A stretch of 64,000 bases of DNA from Thermosinus carboxydivorans Nor1. GTDB lineage: Bacteria; Bacillota; Negativicutes; Sporomusales; Thermosinaceae. The stretch lies in assembly GCF_000169155.1 (NCBI RefSeq), contig NZ_AAWL01000001.1:140001-204000 (forward strand), written 5' to 3'. Of this stretch, positions 52,823-60,646 are shown one piece after another (the stretch's first letter is position 1; each line of letters begins with the position of its first letter). The notes under the pieces are model-generated. The model was not told the DNA's origin, did not search any database, and saw nothing but the letters and a program-made list of their open reading frames with translations. Both the position numbers and the translations under genes were made by a program.

Positions 52823-54070
52823 ATGTATTTCCGTTTACGAACTACGATCAACACCATTCAACTCATTGATAACCATGGCCATCCTGGTTTCGCCGAGTTT
52901 TTCGAAGCTCTGCCACATGAGCAGCGTATACCGTTTGCCGTTGATACCTTCAAGACGCCGGAAGAAAGCGCGGCTGGCTTTCCCTATTTGCGCGACTTAC
53001 ATTATGAGGCATATGAAAAGTTTTATGGTTTCACAAAGAGTGATATTCAGGACGCGACCAAGCGTGAGGAACTAGCCCGGAGGTACGATTTGGCCAGACG
53101 GTCACCTGGCCAGTTAGTTGATAAAATTATGAAAGCGGCCGGTGTGGAGTTATTGCTAGCCAATATAGCGCTACCTGACTCTCTTAAGGGCAAAGATAAC
53201 ATCCGTTTTGTACCATCGCTTGACCCTCTGATTTTTCCGTTTGATAACACTCCCTGGAAACGGCGGCAACTAAGCAAATATTTTATCGGTTTTTTTGAAT
53301 ACATGCTGTCAGATTTAAAAATAAAGCACGGTTATACCGAAGAAGGTTTTGACGGCTACCTCCGGTTTATTGACCGCGTAATGGACAGTTATGTGCAAGA
53401 GCGTGTAGTAGCATTTAAATTCGTTATTGCTTATGCTCGTAATACCTATTTTGCGAAAATTGATATAAGCCAAGGCCCGGAACTATATGCGAAAGCGCGG
53501 CGCGGTGACGCGGCAGCATACGGAAAGCTGCAGGACCTGTTAGTCTGGTACATTTTACGCCGAATTAGGCAATTTGATATGGCGGTGCAGTTTCATTTCG
53601 CGGTTACCGATAACTACGTAAACTACTTTGACCCTTTGAATCTCGCCAATATATTAGAAGATGAAGAGTTGAAAGACCTAAAACTTGTTATCCTGCACGG
53701 CGGCTATCCGCGGTTTGGCCAAGCCGAGGTACTGGCGCTGGGAGGATTAACGCCCAACAAAGTCTATATCGACATTTCGGGGAGGATCATGTTTGCCAAT
53801 CATCCCAAAATCATCGCGAAAATGTTACGCACCTGGCTGGAAAAGCCAGTTCTTTGGGATAAAATTCTGTACGGATCGGACGTCCTATGGGGAGAACGCT
53901 ATATTTATACTTGTGCTAAAACCGCGCGGGACAGTGTTTATTATGCTTTAGCCGGGATGATCGACGACGACATTATTGATGAAGATACGGCGATTGCTAT
54001 TGCTCGCAAAATTTTGCGGGAGAATGCTATCCGCCTATATAATCTAGCCCCTGGGCCAACTTTGCTATAA
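52823..54070 (+). CDS. Amidohydrolase-family protein (PF04909-like)
   Basis: This 415-aa TIM-barrel hydrolase or decarboxylase has metal-ligand candidates in LIDNHGHPG (HxH), FDMAVQFHFAV, KLVILHGGYPRFG and the terminal Asp of LYGSDVLWGE, matching the amidohydrolase 2 pattern. An insertion at about residues 60-190 is rich in charged helices. Its 3' end overlaps the convergent HAD gene by 44 nt. RBS GGGGGAGGAAGGAG. Related proteins hydrolyse or decarboxylate ring compounds; substrate unknown. Confidence 0.83.
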   Translation: MYFRLRTTINTIQLIDNHGHPGFAEFFEALPHEQRIPFAVDTFKTPEESAAGFPYLRDLHYEAYEKFYGFTKSDIQDATKREELARRYDLARRSPGQLVDKIMKAAGVELLLANIALPDSLKGKDNIRFVPSLDPLIFPFDNTPWKRRQLSKYFIGFFEYMLSDLKIKHGYTEEGFDGYLRFIDRVMDSYVQERVVAFKFVIAYARNTYFAKIDISQGPELYAKARRGDAAAYGKLQDLLVWYILRRIRQFDMAVQFHFAVTDNYVNYFDPLNLANILEDEELKDLKLVILHGGYPRFGQAEVLALGGLTPNKVYIDISGRIMFANHPKIIAKMLRTWLEKPVLWDKILYGSDVLWGERYIYTCAKTARDSVYYALAGMIDDDIIDEDTAIAIARKILRENAIRLYNLAPGPTLL

Positions 54071-54731
54071 ACTCGGCCGGGGGCGGAAGCTGCTTGACTG
54101 CCCACCAGGGATTATGCTGGGTAAGCTCGTCAAGCGAGTAAGTACCGGTGGCTACGGCAATCGTGCGGGCGCCGATCGCTTTGCCGCAGCGGATGTCATT
54201 GGGCGTATCGCCGATGACGAAAATCCGGTCAGCGTGGACACTGTAGCGGCGCTGGGCCGCCGCCAACGCTTGTACCGCCAGCTCGCAGCGGTCGAAAGTA
54301 TTATCCCCGAAACCGCTTGCCGCAAAGTCAAAATACTGGACAATGCCGTAACGGGTAAGCTTGGCTTTGGCACCGGCGCGGGTGTTGCCGGTCAGAAGCA
54401 GCGACACATAAGAACAATCGCTGGCAAGGCAGGCGAGAATATCGGCCACCGCCGGCATCAGCCGGCCTTGGCGGATGGCCAGGTACTCGGGTAGAAGCTG
54501 TTCATAGCGGCTGAGTAAGGCCTGGACTTCGCCGGCGGTCGCCGCTCGGCCGGTGACGCGGGCGATAATTTGGCCGGCGATATAGCAGTCGGTCATGCCC
54601 GCGGTCTTGATACTGCCGAAATCGAAAGCGGCATCGCCATATAAGTCGCGGGTGGCATGGGCAAAAGCGTACAGCCCGGCCCGGTCGGTTCTCATCAAAG
54701 TCCCATCAATATCCCAAAAGAGGATGTTCAA
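54027..54731 (-). CDS. HAD-superfamily hydrolase (phosphatase)
   Basis: This 234-aa phosphatase of the phosphoglycolate-phosphatase type has motif I NILFWDIDGTLMRTD (DxD nucleophile), motif II SLLLTGNTRAGAK, a motif III Lys in the AKAKLTRYG region, and motif IV IFVIGDTPNDIRCG. A helical cap lies between motifs I and II. TTG 54731 is chosen because AAGGAG lies just upstream; the open frame to 54782 has no RBS. It is convergent with and overlaps the amidohydrolase gene by 44 nt. Confidence 0.87.
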   Translation of the reverse strand: MNILFWDIDGTLMRTDRAGLYAFAHATRDLYGDAAFDFGSIKTAGMTDCYIAGQIIARVTGRAATAGEVQALLSRYEQLLPEYLAIRQGRLMPAVADILACLASDCSYVSLLLTGNTRAGAKAKLTRYGIVQYFDFAASGFGDNTFDRCELAVQALAAAQRRYSVHADRIFVIGDTPNDIRCGKAIGARTIAVATGTYSLDELTQHNPWWAVKQLPPPAEFIAKLAQGLDYIGG

Positions 54732-54837
54732 GATTATTCTCCTTTGAAATTTTTTTGTAAACAATTCCCGGTCAATAAGCAAAAAACCTGCCGATAAGCC
54801 TAATAATTACAGGGGAGAATAATGAATAATCTGGGAC

Positions 54838-54885
54838 AAATAGGCCTGGGTATACCTTATTTTGAGGTAGCCTAGGCCTATTTTT
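54838..54885. terminator. Hairpin upstream of motA
   Basis: AAATAGGCCT and AGGCCTATTT form a perfect 10-bp outer stem with TACCTTA/TGAGGTA inside and T residues after it. It lies between the divergent HAD and motA genes, so it ends no annotated gene. A 17-codon ORF (54822-54875) with GGGGAG upstream overlaps it. The rest of 54732-55042 shows nothing further except the promoter. Confidence 0.55.
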
Positions 54886-54985
54886 ATCACCAGGAATTGT
54901 CAGGGTTGCCAAAGTTGATAGCCTAAGCCGTCCCGGGGGCAAATAGCAAGACTGATTGCTGGGAAAAGTTTATTCTAGACATTAT

Positions 54986-55012
54986 TTGACAATAAATGTT
55001 AAAATTTAAATA
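54986..55012 (+). promoter_or_regulatory. Possible promoter of motA
   Basis: TTGACA (54986-54991) and TAAATA (55007-55012) are 15 nt apart, 30 nt before the start. No sigma-28-type motif is obvious. Confidence 0.35.
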
Positions 55013-55042
55013 GTGCTATGTTTTGGCATGGGAGGGAGATTT

Positions 55043-55828
55043 TTGGAAAAATCAACGGTATTGGGGATGCTGGTCGGCGTAGTGGCCATCAGTGTGGGCA
55101 TGGTGCTAAAAGGCGCCAATTTGTCAATACTCTTAAACTACGCCGCTATTATGATAATTTTTGTGGGCACCCTTGCCAGTTTGCTCAATGCTTTTCCGCT
55201 GGCTCAGATAAAAAAACTGCCGGTACTGTTCAAGCTGCTGTTTAAGGAGCAGCAGCTTATGCCCAGGACGGAACTGTTAAAGTTGTTTGTCGAGATGGCC
55301 CAGACGGCCCGGCGGGAAGGCCTCTTGGCCCTGGAAGGCCGTCTGGAAGAAATAAGCGACCCGTTTTTGCGCAACGGCTTGATGATGGTTGTTGACGGCA
55401 TGGATACTGAGCTTATCCGGGACGTCCTGGAAGCCGAGATTGAACTCATGCAGGAGCGCCACAGCAAGGGGGCCCTGATGTTTACCCAGGCAGGCACGTA
55501 TGCTCCTACGCTCGGGGTGCTCGGCGCGGTAGTCGGGCTTATTGCCGCCCTGGGCAACCTGGACGATATCGAAAAACTGGGGCATTCCATTGCCGCCGCT
55601 TTTGTCGCCACCCTGTTCGGCATATTTTCCGGTTATGTCATGTGGCACCCGTTTGCCAATAAACTAAAGTTTTTGTCCAAAAATGAGGTTGAACTGAAGC
55701 GTATGATGATTGAAGGCATTTTATCTCTGCAGGCAGGGGAATCGCCTAACGCCCTTGAGGCAAAACTGGTCGTATTCATCCCGCAGAGCGAGCGTGCTAG
55801 CCTGAAAGAAAAACGGGAGGAAAAATAA
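55043..55828 (+). CDS. motA: Flagellar motor stator protein MotA
   Basis: This 261-aa inner-membrane protein with four hydrophobic segments forms the proton or sodium channel with MotB. Typical segments are the N-terminal LGMLVGVVAISVGMVLKG, GTLASLLNAFPLAQIKK and the pore pair TQAGTYAPTLGVLGAVVGLI plus AAAFVATLFGIFSGYVMWHP with channel Thr/Pro residues. TTG 55043 follows GGGAGGGAG; ATG codons upstream overlap that site. The stop overlaps the motB ATG (TAATG). Confidence 0.92.
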   Translation: MEKSTVLGMLVGVVAISVGMVLKGANLSILLNYAAIMIIFVGTLASLLNAFPLAQIKKLPVLFKLLFKEQQLMPRTELLKLFVEMAQTARREGLLALEGRLEEISDPFLRNGLMMVVDGMDTELIRDVLEAEIELMQERHSKGALMFTQAGTYAPTLGVLGAVVGLIAALGNLDDIEKLGHSIAAAFVATLFGIFSGYVMWHPFANKLKFLSKNEVELKRMMIEGILSLQAGESPNALEAKLVVFIPQSERASLKEKREEK

Positions 55829-56616
55829 TGGCTAGAAAGCAGCATTCGCATCACGAGGAACATATTGACGAGACTTGGCTGGTTCCTTATTCCGATATGC
55901 TGACCCTCCTCCTTGCCTTGTTTATTGTGCTCTATGCTTCCGCCGAGGTTGACCAGAAAAAATTTGAGCAGCTGGCGCAATCGTTCAGCTATGCCTTTCG
56001 GGGCAATACGTCCATTTTCGAAAGCGTCCGCACGGTGCCGTACGCGGCCGAGGGTCCGCCCCAGATGCCAATTTTGCCGAAGACGCCACCGGTGGTGTCC
56101 AGCATGTCCGGGACCAATGAGCATGCTTATATGATGGAGACGGTTCAGCTTATTGAGCTAAAAAAACAGCTGGACCGGTATATTGCCGAAAGCAACCTGG
56201 CCGGCGACATCCAGACCGCTTTGACTGATGACGGCCTGATGATAAGGATAAAAGACACGGCGTTGTTTGCCTCCGGCCGGGCCGAACTCAAGCCCGAGTC
56301 GTTGCGGCTGGGGACGGAGATCGCCCGGATGATAGCGCCGCTTTCGCAAAGGGTAATAGTAGCCGGACACACCGACAACATGCCGATAAATACGCCGGAG
56401 TTTCCGAGCAATTGGGATTTGAGCACCAAGCGGGCCCTTAATTTTATGAAATATATGCTGTCGCAGGCCGAAATCAAGCCGGAGCGGATAAGCGTCAGCG
56501 GCTATGGCGAATACCGCCCGGTCGCAAGCAATGACACGGAAGAAGGGCGGGCGAAGAACCGGCGGGTCGAGGTGCTGATCATGCGCAGCTATCTGCCGGA
56601 TGGCAGTAAACGGTGA
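55828..56616 (+). CDS. motB: Flagellar motor stator protein MotB
   Basis: This 262-aa protein has a basic N-terminus and one TM helix (WLVPYSDMLTLLLALFIVLY), the Asp of which is the ion-carrying residue. The C-terminal OmpA-type peptidoglycan-binding domain (about residues 140-255) has VIVAGHTDNMPI and RISVSGYGEYRPVASN followed by NRRVEV. It is coupled to motA and ends before a bidirectional terminator. No other flagellar gene is in the window. Confidence 0.94.
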   Translation: MARKQHSHHEEHIDETWLVPYSDMLTLLLALFIVLYASAEVDQKKFEQLAQSFSYAFRGNTSIFESVRTVPYAAEGPPQMPILPKTPPVVSSMSGTNEHAYMMETVQLIELKKQLDRYIAESNLAGDIQTALTDDGLMIRIKDTALFASGRAELKPESLRLGTEIARMIAPLSQRVIVAGHTDNMPINTPEFPSNWDLSTKRALNFMKYMLSQAEIKPERISVSGYGEYRPVASNDTEEGRAKNRRVEVLIMRSYLPDGSKR

Positions 56617-56636
56617 TAAGAGAATATTGGGGATGG

Positions 56637-56684
56637 TAAAACAAGCCAAGGCTATGGACGACACCACAGCCTTGGCTTGTTTTA
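56637..56684. terminator. Bidirectional terminator between motB and the flavin-reductase gene
   Basis: TAAAACAAGCCAAGGCT and AGCCTTGGCTTGTTTTA form a perfect 17-bp stem between convergent genes. The distal arm overlaps the stop of the minus-strand gene. Confidence 0.88.
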
Positions 56685-57461
56685 CTTTGCTTTATTTTTC
56701 TGCTCCTGATAAAACCGATATGTGAGCGGCGCTAGTTTGCTGGCGACCTGGCCGGCGATCACATCGGCGACAAATAGAGTATGCGTGCCTACATCTACCG
56801 TCTTGTCGGGCAAAACTTTGGCCTCGATATAGGCCACACAGTCTTGCAGGATCGGGCAGCCGAGGCGTCCGGTCAAATAAGGAATTTCGGTAAATTTATC
56901 CTTGGTTCTTCCCGATTGAAAGCCAAAATGCCGGACCATATCGATTTGGTCTTCGCGCAAAACCGATATGGCCAGCACACCTGAGGCCATAACATATTCA
57001 TGCGTGAGGTTGCGCTTGTTTAAGCACACGGCGATGCGGCATGGCTCGATGGTCAGCTGCGCCACCGTATTGGCGCACTGGCCATTTATTTTATTGTCTT
57101 TAATGGAAGAAACAATATATAGTCCATAGCTGATGGTGTCTAACGCGCTGCGGACGGTGGCGGCGTTTGAATTGGCCAGGCTTTCCCGGGTTAGGCTTGC
57201 TATTTCGTCACTTAGCAAAACAAAGTATTCTTTGCCTACACCACACAGCGGGCATACGTCCGGCGGGGCATCGCCGACATGAATATAATCACATACGGTG
57301 CACTTCCAGCGTTTGGCGCTTTTAGCCGAAGTAGGTTTCTCTGGTTTATCTTCCAGCAAACGAAATTCTTCCGGGCCTACACCGCAAACCGGACACACGT
57401 CCGGCGGCTGTTCGCCTTCGTGGATATAGCCGCAAACATTGCATACCCATTTTTTCATCAT
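56682..57461 (-). CDS. Two rubredoxin domains fused to a flavin reductase (Hrb-like)
   Basis: This 259-aa redox protein has two N-terminal rubredoxin-like domains: CNVCGYIHEG...CPVCG (residues 8-27) and CTVCDYIHVG...CPLCG (about 53-72). The 12-residue gap between the CxxC pairs is the rubrerythrin-type spacing. A flavin-reductase-like FMN domain (about residues 95-255) follows, with SYGLYIVSSIKDNKINGQCA. Relatives such as the high-molecular-weight rubredoxin pass NAD(P)H electrons to flavodiiron or peroxidase partners. It lies 12 bp after the rubrerythrin-like gene, in one operon. Domain order and the duplication are unusual compared with single-rubredoxin relatives. Confidence 0.88.
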   Translation of the reverse strand: MMKKWVCNVCGYIHEGEQPPDVCPVCGVGPEEFRLLEDKPEKPTSAKSAKRWKCTVCDYIHVGDAPPDVCPLCGVGKEYFVLLSDEIASLTRESLANSNAATVRSALDTISYGLYIVSSIKDNKINGQCANTVAQLTIEPCRIAVCLNKRNLTHEYVMASGVLAISVLREDQIDMVRHFGFQSGRTKDKFTEIPYLTGRLGCPILQDCVAYIEAKVLPDKTVDVGTHTLFVADVIAGQVASKLAPLTYRFYQEQKNKAK

Positions 57462-57473
57462 AACGTTACCTCG

Positions 57474-57971
57474 TCAAGCCCAGGCATCGATCATTTCGCG
57501 CAGTTTCAGAATGTGTTTCTTTTCTTCTTCTTTTAGAGCGGCAAACACTTTCCGCGCGTCTTCAAACTTGGCATTTGCGGCTAGTTCGTCATAAAACAGC
57601 ACGGAGTCTTTTTCCGCCTGGAGGGCAGTAGCTAAAATCGCTTCAATCGTCGTCAGTTGCGCGATTTTTTCGTGCATTTTTTCCGTTGGCGGGAAAATAT
57701 GCCCTTCCGCTAAGACGGTGAGGTAGCGGGAAGTGTCGGCATCAAACAAATAGTCGCCGCTATGAGCTTCTTTGCGTGCTTGCAGCGTTTCAAACAACTT
57801 GGCAAATGTCGCGTGATGATGCTTTTCTTCGGTCATCAAAAACATGAACAATTCCTTATGTTCTGGCTTTACTGCCCACTCATAAGCCTGGCGGTAAAAT
57901 TCCCGGCCGCGGTCTTCGATTTCCATGGCAATGCGCAGACCCTCAAGGTCGCTGAACAGATTTTGCGTCAT
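57474..57971 (-). CDS. Rubrerythrin-like ferritin-fold protein without a rubredoxin domain
   Basis: This 165-aa four-helix protein has diiron-ligand motifs EIEDRGREFY (about residue 16), MTEEKHHHATF (E and H, about 47-51), QAEKDSVLFY and KEEEKKHILKL. This is the arrangement of rubrerythrin, which reduces hydrogen peroxide in anaerobes. The usual C-terminal rubredoxin domain is absent; the downstream gene supplies two. ATG 57971 follows AAGGAGG. Upstream, 57972-58419 has no gene; it contains a run of ten T (58348-58357) and a GGGACGG...CCGTCCC inverted repeat (58367-58394). Confidence 0.88.
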   Translation of the reverse strand: MTQNLFSDLEGLRIAMEIEDRGREFYRQAYEWAVKPEHKELFMFLMTEEKHHHATFAKLFETLQARKEAHSGDYLFDADTSRYLTVLAEGHIFPPTEKMHEKIAQLTTIEAILATALQAEKDSVLFYDELAANAKFEDARKVFAALKEEEKKHILKLREMIDAWA

Positions 57972-58419
57972 GGTTTACGCCTCCTTTTGGCAAGTTTAAT
58001 ATGTCTTAATAGCTAAACACGAATTTGTACAGCGAATAAGGCTTGGCTGCTCTTTCATAGTATTCAAAAATATTCTGCCAAATTCCTGCCGCTTTTTACC
58101 TGAACAATGAAATTTTGTTATACGCGGCGGTATAGTGCCAGATAAGTAGCGCCATTGCCAACCAGATCAACCTCCTGGCCTCAGCTGACCGATTTTATGT
58201 CAAGTGGCTTGGGCAGCGGTACGCGTTAGACATAGTGTTTTTGCGATGTGGTTTTGGTCACGGCAAGGCAGATTTCACTATTGTTTTTCAATACGAATCA
58301 ATCTTTTGCCAAATTTAGCCTATTTCATAGGCTTATTGGGGTATGTCTTTTTTTTTTGCCTTTTTCGGGACGGCGTTTTCACAATAACCGTCCCCACGGC
58401 AACCTATAAACCTATAAAG

Positions 58420-60423
58420 GTTTCCGTCCCCTTACGGGGTGAGGGTTGTACAACGCAATTAAGGGGCAAAAAGGCTACCCACCATTATTTCTGGTTTCCG
58501 TCCCCTTACGGGGTGAGGGTTGTACAACTTGAGCGTATTACGGCGCAAACATCGGCGAGCTGGTGGATTGAGTTTCCGTCCCCTTACGGGGTGAGGGTTG
58601 TACAACTTACTACGGGTTATGCACAGTTAAAAGATGGAAGGCGTGTTTCCGTCCCCTTACGGGGTGAGGGTTGTACAACCAATTGGAGGGCAGGCTGTCA
58701 ACCTAATGCCTGGGGACGTTTCCGTCCCCTTACGGGGTGAGGGTTGTACAACCTTTGCCATCTTGTGGAACGGTAGAGACGACGCCCTCTACGTTTCCGT
58801 CCCCTTACGGGGTGAGGGTTGTACAACGTTGAGTACGAGTGTCCAATATGTGATGGCAGGTTTTTTGCGTTTCCGTCCCCTTACGGGGTGAGGGTTGTAC
58901 AACTGAGTCAATTTCCCGATTGCGTTGAAGCCGCCGAATAGGGTTTCCGTCCCCTTACGGGGTGAGGGTTGTACAACTTGAACTGTAAAAACTTCCCGAC
59001 CGTGAAAGATTTACAAGATGGTTTCCGTCCCCTTACGGGGTGAGGGTTGTACAACGTCACTTCTTATCCCCATACGATGGGGAAGAGACAGAAATTGAAA
59101 CGTTTCCGTCCCCTTACGGGGTGAGGGTTGTACAACAAGCCAAGGCTTGGCGTGGTGAACATCATTTTAAGGTTTCCGTCCCCTTACGGGGTGAGGGTTG
59201 TACAACAATAGATAGCTCACATTTCGTGAGGGAGGTGATCTTTGATGCAGTTTCCGTCCCCTTACGGGGTGAGGGTTGTACAACCCGACGAAGAGCTAGC
59301 ATTTTCAGAAAGAGAGGATGCATACGTTTCCGTCCCCTTACGGGGTGAGGGTTGTACAACTATACCGGAACTAAGCAGTACGGCGATGCGTCGGTGACAT
59401 ATGGTTTCCGTCCCCTTACGGGGTGAGGGTTGTACAACTAATAATGCCTTCATCCGTCCCAAAACGGATGAAGAAGTTCGCAAGTTTCCGTCCCCTTACG
59501 GGGTGAGGGTTGTACAACATCATAATTCATTGTCGACGCAGAAACAATATAAGCGCTAAAGTTTCCGTCCCCTTACGGGGTGAGGGTTGTACAACGAGGG
59601 ATATATCGCCAGGGCGGTTAGCATTGATGAAATCGCTAAGTTTCCGTCCCCTTACGGGGTGAGGGTTGTACAACCACCGGCGGGCGAAATTGCCGGCGTT
59701 CCGATAATCAAGTTTCCGTCCCCTTACGGGGTGAGGGTTGTACAACCCGATATACTGCACAGGTGATTAATTGCGGCACATATTAGGTTTCCGTCCCCTT
59801 ACGGGGTGAGGGTTGTACAACGAAGAACGGTTTTCCCACGAAGCCAATTCCGTAGTCAGTTTCCGTCCCCTTACGGGGTGAGGGTTGTACAACTCGCTCC
59901 AGGAAGTCCTAACCGTCCCAGAGGCCTCGCGCGTTTCCGTCCCCTTACGGGGTGAGGGTTGTACAACATAAGTGAAGGGAGGGACGGAAGGACAAGCTAA
60001 TCCGCGTTTCCGTCCCCTTACGGGGTGAGGGTTGTACAACGCGGTTGTAAAGCATTTATAAGCATTTTTCTCCCACTAGTTTCCGTCCCCTTACGGGGTG
60101 AGGGTTGTACAACGATGACGATTTCGCTTTCCCAAGCGGCAAAAATGCTTGGTTTCCGTCCCCTTACGGGGTGAGGGTTGTACAACAAGAATACAAGATA
60201 GAGAATAAAAAGCGAACTAATTTTAGCCGGTTTCCGTCCCCTTACGGGGTGAGGGTTGTACAACAATATCACAACCGGCCTGTACTAGTGGTTCAAAGTA
60301 TTTATTTATGGTTTCCGTCCCCTTACGGGGTGAGGGTTGTACAACTCCGACAGAACTTACAATATAAGCGTTGGCGTTAGCGGCGCGGGTTTCCGTCCCC
60401 TTACGGGGTGAGGGTTGTACAAC
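58420..60423 (-). CRISPR. CRISPR array, 27 repeats and 26 spacers
   Basis: Twenty-seven identical 35-bp repeats (plus strand GTTTCCGTCCCC...GGTTGTACAAC) start at 58420, 58494, 58572, 58645, 58718, 58793, 58869, 58943, 59021, 59102, 59172, 59250, 59326, 59404, 59484, 59561, 59640, 59712, 59787, 59859, 59933, 60006, 60079, 60152, 60230, 60311 and 60389. Spacers are 35-46 nt. Read on the minus strand the repeat begins GTTG and ends GAAAC, with a CCCC-GTAA-GGGG hairpin and an 8-nt tag ACGGAAAC. The leader is thus on the cas1 side and transcription runs leftwards. No repeat shows a substitution, even at the leader-distal end. Confidence 0.98.
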
Positions 60424-60646
60424 CCTGCGGCTGGGAAGCCGCATAATTACTGGGCTGAAAATGCAGTTTGCGGGAACCTCGCCACTGTTTGGCTTGCTTT
60501 AGCCGTATGAGTCATGAAAAATGCCCTCTAAGCCTTGAGAAATCTACAGCGGGAGGTTTTTGCATTTTTTGCTAGCCACCTATTATTTATGCTAAATGAT
60601 TTCAAGGATCTTTGTCAATGCCATTATTGCTAGCGAACGCTAGGTA
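60424..60646 (-). promoter_or_regulatory. CRISPR leader region
   Basis: This 223-bp gene-free interval separates the GTTG end of the leader-proximal repeat from the cas1 stop, so it should hold the array promoter and the integration signals. A 7-bp hairpin (TGCGGCT-GGGA-AGCCGCA, 60426-60443) lies 2 nt from the first repeat. The middle is A+T-rich. No ORF is supported. Confidence 0.65.

Noticed and set aside
58348-58394. T run plus GGGACGG/CCGTCCC hairpin as a terminator of the CRISPR transcript
   Set aside because: For minus-strand transcription the tract after the hairpin is A-rich, not T-rich, so it does not fit an intrinsic terminator.
58385-58403. CCGTCCCC-ACGG, similar to the repeat core, as a degenerate 28th CRISPR repeat
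   Set aside because: It begins only about 30 bp before the first full repeat, too close for a repeat-spacer unit, and matches only the short G+C core.
58204-60444. Multiple ORFs with repeating FRPLTG, SVPLRGEGCTT or NPHPVRGRK motifs on both strands
   Set aside because: They are translations of CRISPR repeats and spacers, not genes.
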